Positions 29,057-37,035 of a stretch of DNA of 41,328 nucleotides are shown here, in pieces (the first letter of the stretch is position 1; every line of letters begins with the position of its first letter). Below the pieces are notes generated by a model that ran no database searches, was not told the DNA's origin, and was given only the letters and a program-made list of their open reading frames with translations. Origin of the DNA: Okeania sp. SIO2B3 (lineage in GTDB: Bacteria > Cyanobacteriota > Cyanobacteriia > Cyanobacteriales > Microcoleaceae); the NCBI RefSeq assembly GCF_010672525.1, contig NZ_JAAHGH010000067.1:1-41328 (forward strand), in the 5' to 3' direction. The position numbers and the translations under genes are program-made.

Positions 29057-29260
29057 ATGTCAAAATATTTTGTTATTACAGTTGACAATAAAGAAACTGG
29101 AAAAAAAGAGAATGCGTATTGGAAAGAAGAAAAATATTACTATGGTAAAAAGTTAATAGAGAGTATGCAAAAGAGATGTGCAGATCGCTTTGGTGGCTTA
29201 GTTTTAAAAGTGCTGCCTGATATTCATAATTCAGGTATTGAAAATCCTCCTGAACCGTAA
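29057..29260 (+). CDS. Small hypothetical protein, 67 residues
   Basis: Starts at ATG with a well-placed TAGGAGAA site, so translation is plausible. The protein is soluble and highly charged (KETGKKENAYWKEEKYYYGK), with a Cys at 41 and a Pro-rich end. No family recognised. The TAA stop is formed by the end of an inverted-repeat element (GTAAGCATT), so the original C terminus may have been different. Flanked on both sides by repeats and not part of an obvious operon. Confidence 0.6.
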   Translation: MSKYFVITVDNKETGKKENAYWKEEKYYYGKKLIESMQKRCADRFGGLVLKVLPDIHNSGIENPPEP

Positions 29261-29449
29261 GCATTCAGCTATTAGCGGTCAGCTTTTAGCTGTTTCATAG
29301 ATAATGTATATACACTACTAAGGTTAAGGTCAATTTTTTTCCAATACTTTATAATTATCCTTAAATTTTTTAATACTAATTCCTGTTCTCAAGGCAATGA
29401 ATTAATAACTGATAGCTGTTTGCGCAGCATTCCACAGGAAATGCTTACC
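29257..29449. repeat. Inverted-repeat element with GTAAGCATT ends
   Basis: Bounded by GTAAGCATTCAGC on the left and GGAAATGCTTACC on the right, about 190 bp. Its right portion, TTTGCGCAGCATTCCACAGG, resembles a short piece at about 28986-29006. A compact 74-bp version of the same family, both ends included, is at 34673-34746. The left end supplies the stop codon of the small gene before it. Confidence 0.55.
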
Positions 29450-29664
29450 CTGAATCTGCTGTAGATTATGATGATATGAATGAGGCTATTAACTAATATT
29501 AAAGTTCATCCCAAGAATCCTCATATCAGTAATTATAATTCACTATTCCTAGCTAAGTTTTATGGAAATTATAATCTCAGAATATACATTAATATAAATC
29601 AGTCATATATCACCAGAAATCATAATACTTCTATTCAGGTTCATTATGATTTTTACTAACTAAT

Positions 29665-29785
29665 ATATAATTCAATTTTATTGTGAAGTTGCAAAAAATT
29701 ATGAAATTTATTAATTTGTCTGTCTGAATCTACAGTCAACTCTGATTAAAATATTATTCTATGCAACTTAATATTAATTTGGTAT
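29665..29785 (-). repeat. MITE-like element just upstream of fetB
   Basis: Inverted copy of the element at 19329-19455: it contains TTATTCTATGCAACTTAAT and ends AATTTGGTAT. The end lies 11 bases from the fetB start codon, so any fetB promoter close to the gene must be in or next to the element. The remaining bases of the 29261-29796 gap show no gene. Confidence 0.6.
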
Positions 29786-29796
29786 AAGTAAAAAAT

Positions 29797-30567
29797 ATGA
29801 TTCAATTAACAATTACAGATATAGCTATGGCTTTAGGACTTATTGCTATAGCTATTGGTCTATCAGCTTGGCAAAAATTAGGATTAGAATGGCAACTGTT
29901 AATAGCCACAATTCGTACTATTGTACAGTTAATATTTGTTGGCTATGTATTAGAAATAGTATTTGAGAATAAACAACCTTGGTTGGTGGTTGCTATGATT
30001 ACTATTATGTTAACAGTTGCTTCTATTGTTGCTAGAAATAGAATTAGTAAAAAAATACCTCGATTATTACCTTTAGTTTGGGGTTCGATTTTAACAAGTA
30101 CAGTTTTAAGTATTAGTTATACCAACTTATTAGTCATTCAACCTGATACTTGGTATGAACCTCAATATTTAATTCCCTTAGTAGGAATAGTATTAGGAAA
30201 TGCCATGAATACAGCAGCGATCGCTGGAGAAAGACTTGTCAGTACAATTAATTCTAGTCCAGTAGAAATTGAAACTTATTTAAGTTTAGGAGCGACTCCT
30301 CAACAGGCAGTTGCTAAATATAGAAAAGATGCTGTTCGTGCTGCATTAATACCTACTTTAAATTTAATGATGGTAGTTGGAATAGTTACGCTTCCTGGTA
30401 TTGTTACTGGTCAGTTATTAAGTGGTATTAATCCTTTAGATGCTGTGGCATATCAAATATTAATTATATTTCTTTTAGCTTTTGCAAATTTGATTACAAG
30501 TTTATTGGTTACTTATAGTTTATGTAGACAATTTTTTAATCAGGATGCACAATTGCAAAATTTATAA
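29797..30567 (+). CDS. fetB: FetB-type iron export ABC transporter permease
   Basis: 256 residues, highly hydrophobic with about six or seven membrane segments. Family-typical stretches are visible: ATIRTIVQLIFVGYVLE near the N terminus, PLVGIVLGNAMNTAAIAGERL in the middle and YLSLGATPQQAVAKYRKDAVRAALIPTLNLMMVVGIVTLPG, which carries the coupling-helix-like region and the conserved PG-x-VTGQ loop. In Escherichia coli FetB works with the ATPase FetA to export iron; no ATPase gene is adjacent here. No strong ribosome site precedes the ATG. A purine-rich AAGGAAG tract follows the stop. Confidence 0.88.
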   Translation: MIQLTITDIAMALGLIAIAIGLSAWQKLGLEWQLLIATIRTIVQLIFVGYVLEIVFENKQPWLVVAMITIMLTVASIVARNRISKKIPRLLPLVWGSILTSTVLSISYTNLLVIQPDTWYEPQYLIPLVGIVLGNAMNTAAIAGERLVSTINSSPVEIETYLSLGATPQQAVAKYRKDAVRAALIPTLNLMMVVGIVTLPGIVTGQLLSGINPLDAVAYQILIIFLLAFANLITSLLVTYSLCRQFFNQDAQLQNL

Positions 30568-30690
30568 AGAAGGAAAAAGTAAGAAGGAAGAGGGAAGAAG
30601 GAATAAGAAAGAATAAGAAAGAAGAAAGAAGGAAAGTATATGAGTCTATAGATCGATACTTTATGAGTTTTAGTTTTAATTTCTCTAAGA

Positions 30691-31134
30691 CTAATCTTCA
30701 ATAATAGTGAGTCCAATATCTATAGCATTTTGATAATAAGTGAAAGCTTCATCTAATTTTCCTTGTTTCTTTAACACTACTCCTAAATGATAGTGAGTCC
30801 AGGGAAAATCTGGTTTAATTTTAATAGCTTGATAGTAAGCTTCTATTGCTTCTCCATAAAGATTATTTTCTCGAAAAATACCACCTAGTGTATGATAATA
30901 AGCCCAAGATTTTTTGGGATTAATTCCAATTCCTTGAGCATAAGCAATCACAGCTTCCTCTAATTTTCTTTGATTTTGTAGTAGAAATCCTATTTGATTG
31001 TAATATTCTTCAGTATAATTTTCTGCTTGTTCTTTTTCTTTGTCTGAAATTGAAATATTGTGATTATTTTGATTTTTATTGCCATAACCTAATAAATCAA
31101 TAACGTTTGAGTTACATTCACCGATAATTTGCAT
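30691..31134 (-). CDS. Small TPR protein
   Basis: 147 residues. After a 40-residue polar N terminus come three TPR units at about 44-77, 78-111 and 112-143, with the expected W/Y-x-x-L/I-G, Y-x-x-A and P positions. TPRs mediate protein-protein contacts; no catalytic domain is attached. The ATG is 3 bases after the last stop of the broken sulfotransferase upstream, so the two were one transcription unit. The pairing of a TPR with a glycan enzyme echoes the large TPR-OGT at the left end, though no direct link is shown. Confidence 0.75.
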   Translation of the reverse strand: MQIIGECNSNVIDLLGYGNKNQNNHNISISDKEKEQAENYTEEYYNQIGFLLQNQRKLEEAVIAYAQGIGINPKKSWAYYHTLGGIFRENNLYGEAIEAYYQAIKIKPDFPWTHYHLGVVLKKQGKLDEAFTYYQNAIDIGLTIIED

Positions 31135-31137
31135 TTG

Positions 31138-31725
31138 TTAGGCAGTCAAAAATTCATAATAAGGGCGGTTATCATCTCTGAAAAATCCTTTAGCCTTTGG
31201 TAAATACCCATCGAATGGTATATTTAATTTTTGACAGACAAAAGTTAAATCTGAGCGAATATTTTCATACTTACCAATAAAATAAACTGCTACTGTATCG
31301 TTAATTGTGTAAATATTTCAATTGTCTTTTAGGAATAAATTAGTATACTTATTCTTCAGCCAATTATCAAAATTAATAGATTTGTTTCGACAGCTATAAT
31401 AGTAGCGAGATATAGCTCTATCAAAAGGATTTCTTTCAAAACAAAACTTATAGTAACTATCCCAAGTTGAAGGTTCTATAACACTTTGAATTTCTTTAGC
31501 AGTGATATGGTTGAAATACTTTTTATATTCATTTCCATGAGCATCAAAATCTAAATAATTTTGTGGCCTTTTCCCCAGAAGTTTTCTAATAGCTTCATCT
31601 TCCAAGGAGATAGGAGTAATTACATCATCATCACCACAAAATCTAGATAAAGAAATTTCAACTGATGTGCCAGCAGTTTTTTTGGTTTTCAGGAAAATAA
31701 ATTTATATCTGTAGGATATGATCAT
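31138..31725 (-). pseudogene. Sulfotransferase B3 interrupted by an in-frame TGA
   Basis: The first 135 codons (from ATG 31725) carry the PAPS signatures KTKKTAGTSVE near residue 14 and CFERNPFDRAISRYYY near residue 95. A TGA at 31318-31320 stops translation. In the same frame 59 more codons follow to a TAA at 31138-31140 and contain VAVYFIGKYENIRSDL, the segment that matches VDFIGKFESLENDF of the intact gene at 13001. A single TGG-to-TGA change would explain it. The N-terminal fragment alone lacks the last part of the fold and is probably inactive. A sequencing error is an alternative. Confidence 0.85.
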
Positions 31726-32695
31726 TATGAAAATAGAAAATTAGAAAAATTATCCAATTGAGCGATCGCTTCTGAAATAAATCACCCTGTTTCTACTTTC
31801 AAAAAGTAGCAATTTTCTGATATTTAAGACTTTTATATTCACTAAATTCTCACTCTAAAAGTATGATATTAATTGTTAACATTCCCCTACTCCCCTACTC
31901 CCCTGCTCCCTCACTGCCATACTTCAACTATTAGGAATATGAGCAGCAACTTTTAAACCTTGTGGGTGATAAACCTCTAAAGGAATTTTGGTATTATTAC
32001 TATCCAAAGGGTTTTCTGATGGCTTAATCTTCTAAGGAAATAGAAGTTTTTTGTTTTCAGGAAAATCAAGAAAAATCAATTTATATCTGTAGGATATTAT
32101 CATTATGAAAATAGAAAATTAGAAAAATTATCCAATTGAGCGATCGCTTCTGAAATAAATCACCCTATTTAGACTTTCAAAAAGTAGCAATTTTCTGATA
32201 TTTAAGACTTTTATCTTCACTAAATTCTCGCTCTAAAAGTATGATGTTAATTGTTAACATTCCCCTACTCCCCTACTCCCCTACTCCCCTACTCCCCTAC
32301 TCCCTCACTGCCATACTTCAACTATTAGGAATATGAGCAGCAACTTTTAAACCTTGTGGGTGATAAACCTCTAAAGGAATTTTGGTATTATTACTATCCA
32401 AAGGGTTTTCTGATGGCTTAATCTTCTAAGGAAATAGAAGTTTTTTGTTTTCAGGAAAATCAAGAAAAATCAATTTATATCTGTAGGATATTATCATTAT
32501 GAAAATAGAAAATTAGAAAAATTATCCAATTGAGCGATCGCTTCTGAAATAAATCACCCTGTTTCTACTTTCAAAAAGTAGCATTTTTCTGATATTTAAG
32601 ACTTTTATCTTAACTAAATTCTCACTCTAAAAGTATGATGTTAATTACCAACACTCCCCTGGTCTCCTACTCCCCTACTCCCTCACTTCCCTACT
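31690..32695. repeat. Tandem array of a gene junction: sulfotransferase head, spacer, tail of the next gene
   Basis: The sulfotransferase start region (marker TATATCTGTAGGATA) recurs with GTAGGATA at 31711, 32089 and 32483. The 3' end of the 643-residue gene (marker CAACTATTAGGAA) recurs at 31925, 32319 and the real gene at 32697. Steps are 378 and 394 bp, the difference due to extra CCCCTACT repeats. Each copy keeps the first bases of one gene, the spacer with a HIP1 site and the last 20-25 codons plus stop of the other, while both gene bodies are missing from the internal copies. No full ORF inside. Confidence 0.88.
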
Positions 32696-34627
32696 TCAAC
32701 TATTAGGAACATGAGCAGCAACTTTTAAACCTTGTGGGTTATAAACCTCTAAAGGAATCTTGGCATTATTACTAATAGCCTTCAAAGCTATCTGTAAAGT
32801 TTTCAAATGTTTTTCTAGTTGATTCAAACTCTTTTCATCTTTATTACTTTTTAAGTCCTGAGCTGTTTTCTTGATTTTATCCACATAACCAGAAGTTAAA
32901 CGTACAGTAATTAAATCCTTCGTAATACTATATTCGCAAATTTTCGGTGTCCCCTTACAAGTCTTACTTAAATCTTGACGAGCTTTAGCTATAGTATCCA
33001 AAAATCTCTGGTTAGCTTGCGCTATTTTGAGAATAGTATCATAAGATTTTATCAGAGGTTTTGCCTTAGAAAAATAACTAGAAGTAGTAGGTACTTCTTC
33101 AGCAGAATTTAGAGCATTTTGCCAATATTTCACAGCCTCTTGCCAATTATCTTTTTTCTCAAAAACTTCAGCTTGTTTCGCATAACTAATAGCTTGATTA
33201 TAATATTCTTCACCAATTTGTTCTATAATTCTACGTTCCTCAGCTAACTGAAGTTTTTGTTCATACTGAGGTAGTAAATTTTCAGCTTCTAAATAGGCAG
33301 TTGTTTGTGGTGGAATAGAAGACATTTTATCCAAGGCATCTTCCCAACTTGAATATACACTTTTCCAGCTTTCAGGAAACCGAGCTACTACTTCTCTAGT
33401 ATTTGCTAACTGAGCTGATTTTTTAGCAGCAATTAGTTTTTCATCTGCTGCTTCTTCTGTGGTTAATCTACCTTTAATCGCCACTAAATATTTACGATAT
33501 TGCTGTAGTTTATTCTTGGCAAAAGCATAAGCACTACTATCTTCTGGTACTTTTTCTAGTAAAACAATTGCATCCTGCCAAAGTGATTGAATTTTCACCC
33601 AATCTTCTACTTTTAGTGGCAACCCTTTACTATTTTGAGCCGCTTTTTGACCTTTATTCAAAGCTTCTCTAATTCCTGCCAAATTTTTAATTTCTGTTTG
33701 GTAAGTAGATTTTAAATGCCGTGATTCAAAGTAATGTATTGACCAAAATGGAATCTTTTCTAAACTTTGAGTTGCTTTTTCTAACTTTTCTTGTGCCTGC
33801 TTTGGGGCTAGAGAATTTTTAACATTTTTGATTGTTTCTAATGACTGCAGATTTAACTCTTTTGCTGTGGGTATAATCATACATTTTCCAATAACACAGG
33901 GTTGAGTTATTGCATAAAAACAGCCTATTAAAATTGTCAAACTTAAACTTGCACTGAGAAATTCTACTTTAGAGAAGGTACTTAAATTAACAGTTGATTT
34001 TTGTTCTACATAATTAGAATGTTTTGTTTTTCTTCTGGATTTTTTAGGAGATATATCTAATTTTTCTATATCAAAAGGGTTATCTAAATCATCCAGCAAT
34101 TTTGAGGTAATCTTAATCTCTGAATTTTGACTATTATCTCCAGGAATATATTCTTTCTCAACATTAGTATTTAGCTCAGACTCTAACCTAATAGATATCT
34201 GTTCTAAATTTTTTAAATCAAATGGATTATCTAAAGAATCTAAAAATTCTGGTGTAATTTTTACTCGAGTACCCATATCTCCATCTACCCATCTCGGCAA
34301 AAAAGTTAATGTAGACTCTTCTTGCTGACTCTTTGTAAAAAATGAATGATAAGCATAAGGATATATATGACCAATAACATTCAAACAAATACCTACTTTT
34401 TCAATAGATTCTAGTTGTTGTTTTTGAACTATACCTTTTAACTCAGAAATTGTTTTTTCTCGATCTATAACTAAATTTGCTGGATGCTCACAAATCACTA
34501 ATAATGTTCCAGCTTTTAAGTCACATTGAATTTTACAAGCATCATTGAAATTTCTCAAAGATTGCCAGCTTTTTTGTAAATTATCCTCTAAGATCTGAGT
34601 ATTAATATTTCTGATTGCTGTTTTCAT
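32696..34627 (-). CDS. Large single-membrane-segment protein of unknown function
   Basis: 643 residues. The N-terminal 200 residues are cytoplasmic-like and include an internal repeat: VKITPEFLDSLDNPFD at 122-137 and IKITSKLLDDLDNPFD at 171-186. One membrane segment at 222-241 follows, then about 390 residues of repeated helical units (SLWQDAIVLLEKVPEDSSAY, SSWEDALDKMSSIPPQTTAY, KYWQNALNSAEEVPTTSSYF). These have a W-x-x-A-hydrophobic pattern spaced about 80 residues apart, presumably outside the cytoplasm. The pattern suggests a helical scaffold or sensor and is not an enzyme I recognise. Its last codons are duplicated in the array downstream. Confidence 0.75.
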   Translation of the reverse strand: MKTAIRNINTQILEDNLQKSWQSLRNFNDACKIQCDLKAGTLLVICEHPANLVIDREKTISELKGIVQKQQLESIEKVGICLNVIGHIYPYAYHSFFTKSQQEESTLTFLPRWVDGDMGTRVKITPEFLDSLDNPFDLKNLEQISIRLESELNTNVEKEYIPGDNSQNSEIKITSKLLDDLDNPFDIEKLDISPKKSRRKTKHSNYVEQKSTVNLSTFSKVEFLSASLSLTILIGCFYAITQPCVIGKCMIIPTAKELNLQSLETIKNVKNSLAPKQAQEKLEKATQSLEKIPFWSIHYFESRHLKSTYQTEIKNLAGIREALNKGQKAAQNSKGLPLKVEDWVKIQSLWQDAIVLLEKVPEDSSAYAFAKNKLQQYRKYLVAIKGRLTTEEAADEKLIAAKKSAQLANTREVVARFPESWKSVYSSWEDALDKMSSIPPQTTAYLEAENLLPQYEQKLQLAEERRIIEQIGEEYYNQAISYAKQAEVFEKKDNWQEAVKYWQNALNSAEEVPTTSSYFSKAKPLIKSYDTILKIAQANQRFLDTIAKARQDLSKTCKGTPKICEYSITKDLITVRLTSGYVDKIKKTAQDLKSNKDEKSLNQLEKHLKTLQIALKAISNNAKIPLEVYNPQGLKVAAHVPNS

Positions 34628-34672
34628 TTTCTAGTTAAAAATTTTATTGTTTAATTTGCTAGCTGTATTAAT

Positions 34673-34746
34673 GTAAGCATTTCCTGCGGAATGCGCTCGC
34701 ATTCAGCTATTAGCTCTCAGCCACCAGCTGAGAGCTGAATGCTTAC
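34673..34746. repeat. Compact hairpin element with GTAAGCATT / AATGCTTAC ends
   Basis: A 74-bp segment whose ends are perfect 9-base inverted repeats. Inside it are GCATTTCC-tgc-GGAATGC and AGCTCTCAG-ccacc-AGCTGAGAGCT, so it can fold into a branched cruciform. Relatives occur at 29257-29449 and 28986. It lies 46 bases upstream of the start of the large membrane-segment protein. The rest of the 34628-34915 gap is featureless. Confidence 0.7.
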
Positions 34747-34915
34747 GTATTAATTATTTTAGGTATTATATTTTTGGATGTTGTAATTAAATCAAAAATC
34801 CTGAATATGAAATAAATTATTAATAAAACCATTCGGATAAATATTTGCTAAAAATTCCTGTTCCATAGAAACAAATTTTCGTAATATTCTTTTTCAAATT
34901 AGTATAATTTGTTGA

Positions 34916-35569
34916 TTATATAAAATCCTGACCATAGGTTTCTTGAAAGCAAACCTGGCTCAAAGAAAGACGTCCACCATATTTTTTAAATGGTTCAGCA
35001 GCATAACCCAGAGCTAATAAACAGCAAACATCTACTTGCTCAGGAATATTAAATGCTGCTTTAACTTGAGATGTAATAAATCCTTCCAGAGGACAACTAT
35101 CAACCCCAAAACTACTAGAAACGAGCATAATTTGAGCTACTGCTAACATTACTTGCCTATTTATCCAAGCTTCCATAGACTCAAAAGAAGGAGGATTTTC
35201 AAACATTTTAGGAATTGAATTTCGCATATAATCTGCATAAGTATCATTGATAGCTTCATGCTCTTTGCGCAACTCAATTATAGATTCTATATATTCTGGT
35301 TTAGATACATGGCGATCGCCACAACAAATCAGAACTACTGGAGCTTCTTCTACCTGCCGTTGATTAAAGGCACAAGCCTTAAGTCGTTCTTTATTCTCTT
35401 GTTTCTTAACCACAATAAAACGCCAAGGTTGTAAATTAAAACCAGAGGGAGCCATCATACCCAGACGTAAAATTTCTTCTAAGATTACATTAGGAATTGA
35501 ATTTTTACTAAATGCACGAGCAGAACGACGTTTCTCTATAGCTTGCTTTAAGTTAATACTAGGTTCCAT
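34916..35569 (-). CDS. Nitroreductase-family FMN oxidoreductase
   Basis: 217 residues. The N-terminal IEKRRSARAFSKNSIP (residues 11-26) provides the FMN-phosphate-binding Arg/Ser region, and MMAPSGFNLQPWRFIVV (38-54) is the conserved flavin loop. A helix near 145 (QVMLAVAQIMLVSSSFGVDSCPLEGF) contains the usual glycine and the acidic residue before the C-terminal strand. These enzymes use NAD(P)H to reduce nitro compounds, quinones or enones through bound FMN, usually as dimers. The natural substrate is unknown. The start is the ATG at 35569. It seems to be a single-gene unit. Confidence 0.92.
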   Translation of the reverse strand: MEPSINLKQAIEKRRSARAFSKNSIPNVILEEILRLGMMAPSGFNLQPWRFIVVKKQENKERLKACAFNQRQVEEAPVVLICCGDRHVSKPEYIESIIELRKEHEAINDTYADYMRNSIPKMFENPPSFESMEAWINRQVMLAVAQIMLVSSSFGVDSCPLEGFITSQVKAAFNIPEQVDVCCLLALGYAAEPFKKYGGRLSLSQVCFQETYGQDFI

Positions 35570-35679
35570 AAAGTCAAAATGTAATTTGTAGTTGGATTTT
35601 TTGATTTCTGATTGAACTATAGTTTTTCTATTTTACAGCGCTTTTCAGATTGATAAACCACATCGTCATCACCAAAACC

Positions 35680-35955
35680 CTGTAGCCCACATTCCGCACC
35701 ACAAAATGTAGCAACCGAAGAAGGAGTCAGGAGACAGCTATACTGGAGACAGGAGACAGAATTTGAGAAGAAAATCATAACTGCCGTGATCGAGTAATCA
35801 ATCAAACAAGTATTTATGCGTAAATTTTTGACTCGGAATTTGATGAACGAAAAAAGTAATTGAGATAATTTGCATAGTATAAATACCTACCAAAATACAA
35901 ATTTATATACTACTTTTAATGATACGCTCTTGAAGTTCCGAATGTGGGCTATAGG
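35680..35955. mobile_element. MITE-like element with GTAGCCCACATTC ends
   Basis: The left end CCTGTAGCCCACATTCCG and the right end GAATGTGGGCTATAGG are imperfect inverted repeats bounding about 276 bp. The interior holds GGAGACAGGAGACAG-type repeats and no ORF of note. No transposase and no obvious target duplication. Confidence 0.55.
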
Positions 35956-36115
35956 GGCAATGGCCATTTGCTGACGTAGAGCTGCCGCTTTATATGTCGC
36001 GGAGCGTTAACGGAGTTATGCGACAGCAAAACCCCCCTACTGTGGTCTACCGTGCAGGAAAACCGCTGTAAGGTGTGAAACTAAGATTGACAGAAAAATG
36101 GAATAAGAATAAATT

Positions 36116-36367
36116 AGGGTTTGCGCTTCACTAGTCTTATGGGTAAGGGTAGGAGACAGGAGACAGGAGACAGAAGACAGGAGACAGGAAGAACAGGGAA
36201 TGAGCGAGGAGGTAGGAGTAACAATTGTAAGAATGATTTTTCTGCCATAGTCAGGCCAAAATGCTATCTTTTTGAGCGAAATCAAGTGAAACAGGCGCAC
36301 TGTTTTCACTCCTCAAAATGCTCAAACCTTTATGTATCAATACTTTGATAATTAATCAGCAAGCCCT
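36116..36367 (+). mobile_element. MITE-like element, copy 2 (AGGGYTTGC termini)
   Basis: A 252-bp element starting AGGGTTTGCGCTTCAC and ending CAGCAAGCCCT, flanked on both sides by AAATT (36111-36115 and 36368-36372). It shares its ends and the GGAGACAGGAGACAG tract with copy 1 (reverse complement at 3051-3298) and copy 3. Interior parts diverge. No transposase. Confidence 0.8.
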
Positions 36368-36372
36368 AAATT

Positions 36373-36645
36373 AGGGTTTGCGCTTCACTAGTCTTATGGG
36401 TAAGGGTAGGAGACAGGAGACAACCCACCCGCGGGCCCCTCCCAGGAGGGGAGGGGAAGACAGGAGGAACGGGGAATTATAGAGGAGGTAGGAGAAAGAA
36501 TAATCAAGGGATTATTCTGCCCAACTATGCGCCTAATATGCGCTCTTTTTTGAACCATTAAGACCATTAAGCTTGGACTTTTTTTAACTAAAAAATGCGC
36601 TCAACCTTTATATGTCAATGCTTTTAGATTTAATCAGCAAGCCCT
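36373..36645 (+). mobile_element. MITE-like element, copy 3, in tandem with copy 2
   Basis: 273 bp with the same ends as copy 2, followed by a third AAATT (36646-36650), so the order is AAATT-copy-AAATT-copy-AAATT. Inside it, between two CAGGAGACA-type segments, lies a GC-rich palindromic insert (36423-36456, CCCCTCCCAGGAGGGGAGGG) missing from copy 2. The last 40 bases match copy 1 exactly in reverse complement. Confidence 0.8.
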
Positions 36646-36655
36646 AAATTATAGA

Positions 36656-36773
36656 TATAGCAATTCTAAATTGGTTGTGAAAATTTTTATAGTATTTAAT
36701 TTAAACTGAAAACTTCTAAAATTATGGCTCCTGACTGCCACTAAAATATTACAAATTAAAAAGGATTGCTATA
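36656..36773. repeat. MITE-like element with TATAGCAAT ends
   Basis: A 118-bp segment from TATAGCAATTCT to AGGATTGCTATA; the TATAGCAAT ends are perfect inverted repeats. Same end type as the elements at 5496 and 28467. It starts 6 bases after the AAATT that ends copy 3. Confidence 0.65.
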
Positions 36774-36822
36774 GAGATTTTTTAGTACTGCTATATTCAG
36801 CAATTATTAAGCTCCACAATAT

Positions 36823-36932
36823 TTATAGCAGTTTTCACTCATGTTGACTACAAAGCTTCTGCCTTTTGCCCTCAGCATAGCTGCCTTTCAGCCAAAATCT
36901 CTTGATTCTATGAAACATGAAAACTGCTATAA
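36823..36932. repeat. MITE-like element with TTATAGCAGTTTTCA ends
   Basis: A 110-bp segment bounded by TTATAGCAGTTTTCACTCATG and CATGAAAACTGCTATAA, inverted repeats apart from a short insert. It covers the end of a 61-codon ORF that I do not accept as a gene. It is the last of five small elements stacked between the nitroreductase and the GntR regulator. Confidence 0.6.
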
Positions 36933-37035
36933 AAATGCCATATAAAGTTATAGCAGCATAAACATGGGAAATAAGGAATAAATTAATATTAATTTTATCT
37001 AATTGTTCTTCATATTGCATAATCTGTAGCAGTAA

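Noticed and set aside
36121-36348. ORFs on both strands through the MITE-like copies at 36.0-36.4 kb and at 3.1-3.4 kb
   Set aside because: They are translations of GGAGACA-type repeats and differ between copies of the element; not genes.
36835-37020. A 61-codon minus-strand ORF with one hydrophobic stretch after the GntR gene
   Set aside because: Its 3' half lies inside the inverted-repeat element at 36823-36932, and no ribosome site precedes it.
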